The notes below the pieces were generated by a model, which worked only from the letters and a program-made list of their open reading frames with translations, was not told the DNA's origin and did not search any database. A stretch of 40,206 bases of DNA, from contig JAFVRN010000037.1 of NCBI GenBank assembly GCA_017504265.1, forward strand, positions 1-40,206. The letters are read 5' to 3'. Source of the DNA: Alistipes sp. (GTDB taxonomy: Bacteria; Bacteroidota; Bacteroidia; Bacteroidales; Rikenellaceae). The translations under genes were made by a program, and so were the position numbers. Shown piece after piece: positions 34,155 through 40,206 of this stretch (position 1 is its first letter; each line of letters starts with the position of its first letter).

Positions 34155-34856
34155 TTATCGTTTTTCTACATCAATCAGCCATAACTCGTAGTAGAGCATG
34201 GTGTTGGGCTTGACATCGAGTGAGTCGCAGCCTGCCGAGCCAAAGGCAAGTGTCGAAGGTAGCCAGGCCTCGATATGTCCTCCCTCGCCAATAAGACGTG
34301 TGGCCTCTTGCAGACCTCGCACCATATCGCCCAAGGCAATACGCAACGTGTTGCTATGGTAATAGGTGCTGTCTACAACCTCGCCGGCAGCATTCATCAC
34401 GCGGTATCGTATCTGTATGGTGTCACGTGTGCTGCGTGCATTCTTCTTGGGGTCACCGAGCTCGGTTACCTTATATGTAAGACCTGAGTTGGTAGCCACA
34501 AACTTTCTATCCTGCTTCCTAAGATCCTCCAAGAATAGCTTCTCGTAGGCCTTAACACGCTCGTAGTTGTCGTAGTTCAGGTATTTCAAGTAGGCCATAC
34601 GCGCATCCTCATCCGAGAGTTTTGGTGTGGCATTATGGACATCACGTATACCTTGGCATACCATATCAATGTTGAGCATCGAGTCTACGCCAATGAGGTT
34701 AAGACCGATATTCATGCCGAGAACATAGGACATAGAGTCGGCACTACTTTGCATCGTAGGGGCATTTGTCGTAGTGGTGCTTGTAGAACGGCCACATGCC
34801 ATTGCCGCGATTGCGATTATGCCGAGAATACCTATTATTGAATATCTTAGCTTCAT
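34155..34856 (-). CDS. FKBP-type peptidyl-prolyl isomerase lipoprotein (233 aa)
   Basis: The lipoprotein signal ends at Cys21 (AAMAC), then comes a Ser/Thr-rich linker, an FkpA-N segment (DSMSYVLGMNIGLNL) and a C-terminal FKBP domain (TIQIRYRVMNAAGEVVDST, LIGEGGHIEAWLPSTLAFG). It shares domain order with the next gene but has one N-segment only, so the two are paralogues. It begins 1 nt after the nhaA stop, which suggests translational coupling with the antiporter. Confidence 0.88.
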   Translation of the reverse strand: MKLRYSIIGILGIIAIAAMACGRSTSTTTTNAPTMQSSADSMSYVLGMNIGLNLIGVDSMLNIDMVCQGIRDVHNATPKLSDEDARMAYLKYLNYDNYERVKAYEKLFLEDLRKQDRKFVATNSGLTYKVTELGDPKKNARSTRDTIQIRYRVMNAAGEVVDSTYYHSNTLRIALGDMVRGLQEATRLIGEGGHIEAWLPSTLAFGSAGCDSLDVKPNTMLYYELWLIDVEKR

Positions 34857-34857
34857 A

Positions 34858-36270
34858 CTATTTGTGTTTTTTCTCCAGTTTAGCCTCCATAATAATCATC
34901 ACTGCGCCTATGATTGCCGCGCATAGTGATGCCATAAGAATGGCTATCTTACCCTTGTTTATTGCGACAAGATTAGCGGCTGCAACCTCCGCCGAAACGA
35001 GGTCGGTGTCTGTGCAGAATGCTAAGTTATCAACAAAAATAGACATCGTGAAGCCAATACCGCCCAAGAATGCTACTGCAATGAGCATCTTCCAGGTAGC
35101 TCCCGAAGGCTTCTCGGCAAGACCAAATTTTATGGCCAAATAGCTGAAAAGCGAGATGCCAATAGGTTTGCCAAGTACCAAGCCGAAGAAGATACCCATA
35201 CCTATTGAACCTGCGACCTCGCTATACTCAAAGATATTGAAGTACTCCATAGAGTCGATATGCACACCTGCATTGGCCAAGGCAAAGATAGGCATAATCA
35301 GGAAGTTCACATAGGGCATAAGCAGATGCTCCATACGATGGCTCATACCCTCAGCACCGTTCGATATCTGCTTCATGCGGCGAATGTAGTACAGACGTGT
35401 CTCTTCTGCCTCGTGCTTATCCTCAATCTTATCAGCATCGATAATGCCCTTCTCCAAGATGTCGGCCTTATGCAGATAGTATGAGCGGCTGTAACGTGGC
35501 TTTGTGGGTATGAGCATAGCCATTGCAACGCCCGAAATTGTAGCGTGAACGCCCGAGTAGTAGAACAATATCCATACAATGCAGGCAGGAATTAGGTAGT
35601 ATACCATTCTGAACTCGCCAAGACGACGCATAAAGTAGATACCTATCATGATAGCAACGGCAATGCCCAAAAGCAGCATATTCGGGGTCTCTCCATAGAA
35701 TAGAGCAATGACAAATATCGCTCCGAGGTCGTCAGCAACAGCAAGTGCCGTAAGGAATACTTTGAGCGATATTGGTACACGGTTGCCAAGGAGTGACATA
35801 ATACCTATGGCAAAGGCTATATCTGTAGCTGTAGGGATACCCCAGCCATGAGCCATGGTCGTGCCGCCATTTATTGATATGAAGATAAGTGCCGGAACAA
35901 GCATACCTCCCAAGGCTGCAATAATAGGCAGGATAGCCTTCTTTGGTGTGGAGAGCTGTCCGTGAGATATTTCTCGACGTATTTCCAAGCCTACGGTGAA
36001 GAAGAATATCACCATCAGTCCGTCGTTAATGAACTTCTCCAATGTCATCTTTTCGGGGAAGAGCTGGCCATCAATCCAAAGGCCCAACTCCATATGAAGT
36101 AGACGGTGATAAATGTCGGATGTCGCCTGCATATTTGCAAAAAGCATTGCAATTATCACGCATATCACAAGCACAATGCCACCAGCCCATGGCGCTTGCA
36201 GGAAATTCTGCCCGCGCTGTGATAGAATGTGGTTGCGCTTTACTCTGCCAAATTTAGTAAATACAGACAT
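34858..36270 (-). CDS. nhaA: Na+/H+ antiporter NhaA
   Basis: An inner-membrane antiporter that exports Na+ in exchange for H+. The helices match NhaA, with VIFFFTVGLEIRREI, WGIPTATDIAFAIG and the ion-binding Asp pair in ALAVADDLGAIF; late motifs are LVLGKPIGI and GGIGFTMSIFVDNLAF. A hydrophilic insertion of about 50 residues (RSYYLHKADILEKG...) sits in the middle, usual for Bacteroidetes NhaA. The ATG at 36270 (MSVFTKFGR) is used, 470 aa. It lies 79 nt downstream of the ureohydrolase gene with no promoter seen between. Confidence 0.94.
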   Translation of the reverse strand: MSVFTKFGRVKRNHILSQRGQNFLQAPWAGGIVLVICVIIAMLFANMQATSDIYHRLLHMELGLWIDGQLFPEKMTLEKFINDGLMVIFFFTVGLEIRREISHGQLSTPKKAILPIIAALGGMLVPALIFISINGGTTMAHGWGIPTATDIAFAIGIMSLLGNRVPISLKVFLTALAVADDLGAIFVIALFYGETPNMLLLGIAVAIMIGIYFMRRLGEFRMVYYLIPACIVWILFYYSGVHATISGVAMAMLIPTKPRYSRSYYLHKADILEKGIIDADKIEDKHEAEETRLYYIRRMKQISNGAEGMSHRMEHLLMPYVNFLIMPIFALANAGVHIDSMEYFNIFEYSEVAGSIGMGIFFGLVLGKPIGISLFSYLAIKFGLAEKPSGATWKMLIAVAFLGGIGFTMSIFVDNLAFCTDTDLVSAEVAAANLVAINKGKIAILMASLCAAIIGAVMIIMEAKLEKKHK

Positions 36271-36349
36271 CTTGTTTAGATTAAGTTTGTTTATGGGTTT
36301 TGTTTTCTTTATAATCAATTAATCAATGTTGGCGATTATACCTATTGTC

Positions 36350-37408
36350 CTACAATATGTAAGGTGCATCACACTCCTTCAATGCGAGGCTGCATACCTT
36401 GAATAGCAGTCGGGCTGCTATTGTGGCATCTGTCTTATCCTCGGCATCAGGGACTACCTCCGTGAGGTCGAAACCCACGATGCGACGATTCGAGGCTATG
36501 ATGCGTCCGAGTAGATAGACAACCTCCGGAAAGCGCAGGCCACCCGGCACAGATGTTCCCGTATGTGGAGAACACTCTATGGTAAGGCCGTCAATGTCGA
36601 GCGATAGGTATACCACTTCGGGTAGTTCGGCAATAATCTCGTCGCACGTCTTGCCCCACGTGGCACCCTCGAAGTGCTGCTCCCAAATGTGCTGACCCGT
36701 AAATAGACGTATGCGCTCGTCGCTCTCGGCACGTTCCCACTCTTTTGGTGAGAACTCCCTGACACCTACCGACACCAATCGTTTTACGGATGATACGTCA
36801 CGTAGCACGTTGTGCATAATTGAGCTGTGCGAGTGTGTAAAACCATGGTTGCTCTCTTTGAGGTTGCAGCGAGAGTCTATGTGCAGAATACCGATATTGT
36901 CGTAACATTCGCCTGCGGCACGTATCGCACCATATGCCGTAGATTGGTCGCCACCAACCAGACCTACAATCTTGCCCTTTGTATACCACTTGCGAGCTTC
37001 GTTGTATATCAGTGTATTGATGCTCTCCGAACCTTCGTTTATGCGACGTAGACGACGCTCGTGCATAATGTTATTTAGAATGGATACACCAAACTCTTCT
37101 CCGGCTTTTACCACACGCTCGGCATCGCTACGCAGACGGTGCGATAGATCCTGAATGGTGTAGTCGATGGGGAGTGTTGCTATGCCCTTGCGCCACGAGT
37201 TGGGCGACATGGGTTCGTGTAGCTCGATATGGCGTGATGCTTCGATGATGGCATCTGGAGCGTATGAGCTGCCACCTCGTAGTGAAACTGTGGTATCCCA
37301 AGGTGCCGAGATAAGTACCAATGCTGCCTCCTCGGCTGTGCATGGCATGCCAAAATAGTTGCCATTATCGGGTGCAATATTATTGGGGTCAAACTCAATA
37401 TTATTCAT
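36350..37408 (-). CDS. Ureohydrolase-fold (arginase/formimidoylglutamase family) protein with degenerate metal site (352 aa)
   Basis: The arginase-fold order is clear: GGSSYAPDAI, VGLVGGDQST (152-156), ILHIDSRCN (174-182), THSHSSIMHN, SLDIDGL (269-275), CSPHTGTSVPGG and GFDLTEVVP. Active family members bind two Mn ions through GGDHS, DAHxD and SxDxD. Here the His of GGDHS is Gln, and DAHxD reads DSRCN, so His and Asp become Arg and Asn; the third motif keeps D271 and D273. At least three of six ligands are altered, so ordinary hydrolase activity is doubtful. No hut genes are nearby. It is first in a leftward group with nhaA. Confidence 0.85.
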   Translation of the reverse strand: MNNIEFDPNNIAPDNGNYFGMPCTAEEAALVLISAPWDTTVSLRGGSSYAPDAIIEASRHIELHEPMSPNSWRKGIATLPIDYTIQDLSHRLRSDAERVVKAGEEFGVSILNNIMHERRLRRINEGSESINTLIYNEARKWYTKGKIVGLVGGDQSTAYGAIRAAGECYDNIGILHIDSRCNLKESNHGFTHSHSSIMHNVLRDVSSVKRLVSVGVREFSPKEWERAESDERIRLFTGQHIWEQHFEGATWGKTCDEIIAELPEVVYLSLDIDGLTIECSPHTGTSVPGGLRFPEVVYLLGRIIASNRRIVGFDLTEVVPDAEDKTDATIAARLLFKVCSLALKECDAPYIL

Positions 37409-37446
37409 ACCTAATTAACTTGGTCTGTGTACACAAAAATAACATA

Positions 37447-37454
37447 CAAAGATA
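37447..37454 (-). promoter_or_regulatory. -7 promoter element of the ureohydrolase-nhaA-FKBP group
   Basis: Minus-strand TATCTTTG matches TAnnTTTG, 38 nt upstream of the ATG at 37408. It is divergent from the pdxB promoter. Confidence 0.5.
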
Positions 37455-37477
37455 GTAACTTTTTCAAAAAAAATCAC

Positions 37478-37485
37478 TATATTTG
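37478..37485 (+). promoter_or_regulatory. -7 promoter element of pdxB
   Basis: TATATTTG matches TAnnTTTG and lies 41 nt before the pdxB ATG. The upstream side is A/T-rich without a TTG at 20 bp. Confidence 0.5.
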
Positions 37486-37526
37486 TTTACTTTTTTATTG
37501 TAACATCTAATTTGGTAGCATAGATT

Positions 37527-38522
37527 ATGAAAATCGTCATAGATCGTGATATCCCTTTTATCAAGGGATTATTCGAGCAGTACGCCGATGTGGAGTATGT
37601 TGCAGGTGCAGACATAAATAGGGATATGGTGGCAGATGCCGATGCTCTTATCGTCCGTACACGTACGCGCTGTAATGCTTCGCTACTCGAAGGCTCTCGT
37701 GTGCGCATCATTGCTACAGCTACCATAGGGACAGACCATATCGATACGAACTATTGTTTTAAGCGAGGTATCATTGTGGCTAATGCTGCGGGATGCAACG
37801 CTCGAGGTGTGCTGCAGTGGATAGCTGCAGTACTACATCATATAGTAAAGCGTAAAGAGTGTAATACCAACGAATTGAGATTGGGTGTTGTGGGCGTTGG
37901 TAACGTCGGCTCGTTGGTCGTAGAGTATGCTCGTAGCTGGGGCTTCGATGTGGTTATGTGCGATCCGCCGCGTGCTCGTCGTGAGGAGGGTGATTTTAGA
38001 GAGTTTGACGAGTTACTTACCTCGTGCGATATACTCACTTTTCATACGCCTCTCGATGATACCACACGCCATCTGTTGAATAGCGATAATATATCACGTC
38101 TGCGTGAAGATGCAATCATAATAAACGCATCACGAGGTGGGGTAGTGGACAATGAGGCTGTGTTGGCAAGTGGCCACGACTACTATTACGACGTATGGGA
38201 GGGTGAACCGATTGTGCCATCGGCTGTGTTGCAAGGTGCTGTGCTTGCCACACCGCATATTGCGGGTTACTCACGTCAGGGTAAGGCCAACGCCTCAGCT
38301 ATGGTTGTACGTGCCGTAGCCTCGATGTTTGGATTTAGGCTTGGTGGTTGGTATCCTTCGGAGGTTACACCTACCGTGTCGCGCCCTATTAGTTGGGAGG
38401 ATATGTGTCGCAGCATTGGTGATTACTTCGATATTGAGGCCGAGTCAGCACATCTGAAAGCCTCTTCGGAGAGCTTCGAGGCTCAACGCAACGGATATAA
38501 CTATCGAGAAGAGTACTTCTAA
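37527..38522 (+). CDS. pdxB: Erythronate-4-phosphate dehydrogenase PdxB
   Basis: An NAD-dependent D-2-hydroxyacid dehydrogenase in the DXP-independent branch of pyridoxal phosphate synthesis. The first segment shows IVRTRTRCN and GTDHID, the Rossmann GVGNVGS is at 123-129, the catalytic Arg is in NASRGGVVD, and the catalytic Glu and His are in DVWEGEP and TPHIAGYS. A C-terminal PdxB-type extension is present but short: 331 aa against 378 in E. coli, normal in Bacteroidetes. It is divergent from the ureohydrolase gene and followed by a strong terminator. Confidence 0.93.
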   Translation: MKIVIDRDIPFIKGLFEQYADVEYVAGADINRDMVADADALIVRTRTRCNASLLEGSRVRIIATATIGTDHIDTNYCFKRGIIVANAAGCNARGVLQWIAAVLHHIVKRKECNTNELRLGVVGVGNVGSLVVEYARSWGFDVVMCDPPRARREEGDFREFDELLTSCDILTFHTPLDDTTRHLLNSDNISRLREDAIIINASRGGVVDNEAVLASGHDYYYDVWEGEPIVPSAVLQGAVLATPHIAGYSRQGKANASAMVVRAVASMFGFRLGGWYPSEVTPTVSRPISWEDMCRSIGDYFDIEAESAHLKASSESFEAQRNGYNYREEYF

Positions 38523-38565
38523 CTGCAAGCAAGCGACTAAGCCTGCATTATCACTATATATTAGA

Positions 38566-38602
38566 AGACCCCAAAAGTTTGAAGAGTGAACTTTTGGGGT
38601 CT
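38566..38602. terminator. Bidirectional terminator between pdxB and the lipoprotein gene
   Basis: A perfect 14-bp stem (AGACCCCAAAAGTT 38566-38579, AACTTTTGGGGTCT 38589-38602) with a 9-nt loop, followed by TTCC. It closely resembles the hairpin at the left end of the IS3-like element (40075-40107). Confidence 0.85.
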
Positions 38603-38619
38603 TTCCTATGTGCTATGAC

Positions 38620-39858
38620 CTACTTGTATATCTGCAAAAACTCATCTGTCGTATATTTTGTGCCTAATGGGCCATAGTCGCCCAAAGCCTTGTGAGCCAT
38701 TTGTTTGTCGGGGTCGGTAATGCTGTTATATGGGTCGCCATATGGTGTAGGGGTCATATTACTCATAGAGTATGGCCAGGTCTTATCCGGAAGAATATTG
38801 CGGTACAACACCGTGATTATATTATTAATCTCTCTTCCTTGGTTGTCAAGATGTTTCTCGTCCCACTCCATCAGATAGCTATACGGGATATTCTGCATGG
38901 CCTCCTTAACATCTTTAAGTTTGGCGTTGTTGGCCGATACGACAGCTACGGTAATCTTTTGGCCATCTTCATACTCCAACATTCGGTCATAGAACGAACA
39001 ATAAGAGTATGTGTTCATCACGGAGCCTATACATATTGACCAATATCGTGCTTTGGCACTTTGATACTCCTCTACACACGTAGGTATAGGTGCTGGAATA
39101 AAACTGAATGTGAGAACCTGGTCGGTGGTAAGTTGTGTGCGACAGTATAGATAGTCAGTGGAGTTGTTCGGGAAATAATCTCCGCGGGGTGATAACAAGA
39201 AGGGCACTTCCGTCAATTGATCCGACTCCAATGCTACAAAATTACCATCCTTCATAATCGTAGCTTTCGAAGTAACAGCCTCGGGAGCATCTACAATATC
39301 ACCTGTGTTTAGATCTACACCTTCAATTACAGGGAGTTCAACACCGCCAAATTCTCCCTCTCCGAGATATTGGCGCAGACACACACTTACGCACTCTACA
39401 TCCTCGTTAAAGTAGCATACGTTCTCCTCCTTTACATCTGGAAGCAGCGAAAGATCTGTACCCTCCTTCACAAGGTATATTGTGAACCTATTGTCGGTGC
39501 TACCGGTAGTGGTGTTATAGGGGTTGATATAGCCATCATCGGGCGATACGTTTACATCGTCAAGGCCGTCGATAACCTCGCCCTTCAAATCATTGTATAT
39601 AGAGAAGCTGAAAAAGCGAGCTTGTGGATACACACCTGCAATGCGTAGTCCGATGCCGGGATTTTTAGTTACATCAAAAGCATATACCCAATATTTAGAA
39701 TAGATATCAGGATATGCCCCCAAATTAGCATGAGAGTAGGTCGTGCCCCAAATGTTCTTATCGACGCTGGGAGGTGTTGGGTTGTTCTCCTCGCCATCGC
39801 ATGAAATAAGGCTCAATGCCAATACCGATAATATTAGATACTTGAATATTCCTTGCAT
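38620..39858 (-). CDS. Orphan lipoprotein of unknown function (412 aa)
   Basis: The lipoprotein signal ends at Cys20 (SLISC), followed by an acidic linker. The first half of the mature part has YPQARFFSFSIYND and GLDDVNVSPDDGYINPYN, which recalls the pattern of DUF1254/DUF1214-like exported proteins; I would not insist on that assignment. The second half has no motif I know. It is monocistronic and convergent with pdxB. No -7 element was found in the 39859-40060 upstream region. Nothing suggests the gene is broken. Confidence 0.7.
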   Translation of the reverse strand: MQGIFKYLILSVLALSLISCDGEENNPTPPSVDKNIWGTTYSHANLGAYPDIYSKYWVYAFDVTKNPGIGLRIAGVYPQARFFSFSIYNDLKGEVIDGLDDVNVSPDDGYINPYNTTTGSTDNRFTIYLVKEGTDLSLLPDVKEENVCYFNEDVECVSVCLRQYLGEGEFGGVELPVIEGVDLNTGDIVDAPEAVTSKATIMKDGNFVALESDQLTEVPFLLSPRGDYFPNNSTDYLYCRTQLTTDQVLTFSFIPAPIPTCVEEYQSAKARYWSICIGSVMNTYSYCSFYDRMLEYEDGQKITVAVVSANNAKLKDVKEAMQNIPYSYLMEWDEKHLDNQGREINNIITVLYRNILPDKTWPYSMSNMTPTPYGDPYNSITDPDKQMAHKALGDYGPLGTKYTTDEFLQIYK

Positions 39859-40074
39859 AAGATTAGATTTTAATTTGTTTATAGATTTAATAGATTATTG
39901 TGTAGGTTTCATTACTTATGATATTGTTTGATATGTATAACTCATTTAACCTTTCTAATGTTTTGTAGCATCATAGTACTTTACGGATACCACTCGCGAG
40001 GCATATATACGAAAACTTTTTAGATAATACCTTAACATCATAAAAAAGAAGGAGCGTGCCCAAACTTTGAAGTG

Positions 40075-40107
40075 ACCCCAAAAGTTTAGACAAAAAACTT
40101 TTGGGGT
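40075..40107. terminator. Terminator-like hairpin inside the IS left end
   Basis: A perfect 13-bp stem with a 7-nt loop, followed by TTCTTT. It lies between the IS tip and OrfA and would block transcription entering the transposase gene from outside. Confidence 0.6.
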
Positions 40108-40113
40108 TTCTTT

Positions 40114-40206
40114 ATGCGCAAAAAGCACGATTATGGAGCATTGCTCAAATATATGAGGATGCTCGAAGAAGGTTATTCTATTCGTTACCTTCACTTGAAG
40201 TATGGA
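40114..40206 (+). CDS. Transposase OrfA of an IS3-family element, 5' part only
   Basis: Thirty-one codons starting MRKKHDYGALLKYMRMLEEG and continuing with an HTH-like YSIRYLHLKYG run off the window. The opening basic residues and the helix-turn-helix of the type 'GYSIRxxxxxxG' fit the N-terminus of IS3-family OrfA, which binds the IS ends. The remaining OrfA and the OrfB catalytic part are outside the window, so family and integrity are provisional. Confidence 0.6.
   Translation, partial: MRKKHDYGALLKYMRMLEEGYSIRYLHLKYG

Larger units (their letters stand above)
40068..40206 (+). mobile_element. Left end of an IS3-like insertion sequence (truncated by the window)
   Basis: The probable left end starts with TGAAGTGACCCC at about 40068. 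A 13-bp hairpin (ACCCCAAAAGTTT 40075-40087, AAACTTTTGGGGT 40095-40107) follows and then an OrfA-like reading frame at 40114. The exact end cannot be fixed without the right end and target duplication. Confidence 0.65.

Noticed and set aside
36350..37408. Annotation as functional HutG or agmatinase
   Set aside because: Key metal ligands are replaced and no histidine- or arginine-degradation genes lie nearby.
1..40206. CRISPR arrays, tRNA or rRNA genes
   Set aside because: No regularly spaced identical repeats and no tRNA-like or rRNA-like sequence was recognised by eye; a tRNAscan or Infernal run would settle it.

Overview
The window looks like chromosomal DNA of a Bacteroidales bacterium. 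The evidence is a set of families largely confined to that group (DUF5683, DUF4252, DUF4491, DUF3276/PUR, the Bacteroidetes histone H1-like protein, the mnmA/mnmE types seen here), promoters of the Bacteroidetes kind (-7 TAnnTTTG, in the best cases with a TTG about 20 bp upstream) and signal-peptide or lipoprotein starts typical of the phylum. I cannot name the genus; the gene content would fit a Rikenellaceae-like or neighbouring lineage. No rRNA, tRNA or CRISPR array was seen.

Layout. (1) 1-3380: a small H1-like gene, then an accessory recombination module read leftward: a zinc-finger protein with five tandem excisionase-type HTH domains, a tyrosine recombinase, a terminator, and a separate small HTH (Xis-like) gene. 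Its upstream region (3029-3382) holds a helically phased 10-bp repeat and a stray, inverted copy of an mnmE 3' segment. (2) 3383-9060: the leftward operon parA-parB-DUF5683-lytic transglycosylase-mnmE, a chromosome segregation / envelope / tRNA-modification cluster. (3) 9150-14330: a rightward CPBP protease-like membrane gene, convergent with dnaE-trxA. (4) 14450-17630: a small DUF2007 gene, then leftward DUF3276, mnmA, VTT membrane protein and aroE. (5) 17838-22419: tightly packed leftward ettA-hisS-S41 protease operon, divergent from rubrerythrin and an EamA transporter. (6) 24137-26974: an ECF sigma factor operon with a probable anti-sigma factor, an outer-membrane beta-barrel and two DUF4252 proteins. 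(7) 27055-32700: DUF4491, katA catalase followed by a porin, and an S41-like protease followed by a four-helix membrane protein with a DUF2007 tail. (8) 32921-38522: leftward ureohydrolase-like protein, nhaA and two FKBP lipoproteins, divergent from pdxB. (9) 38620-40206: an orphan lipoprotein and the left end of an IS3-like insertion sequence that runs off the window.

How the genes work together: most of the window is housekeeping (replication, segregation, tRNA modification and charging, ribosome rescue/EttA, shikimate and PLP biosynthesis) and oxidative or envelope stress (thioredoxin, rubrerythrin, catalase, proteases, PPIases, Na+/H+ antiport). The least ordinary parts are the five-HTH protein with its phased upstream repeats and mnmE mimic, and a ureohydrolase homologue that has lost several metal ligands.
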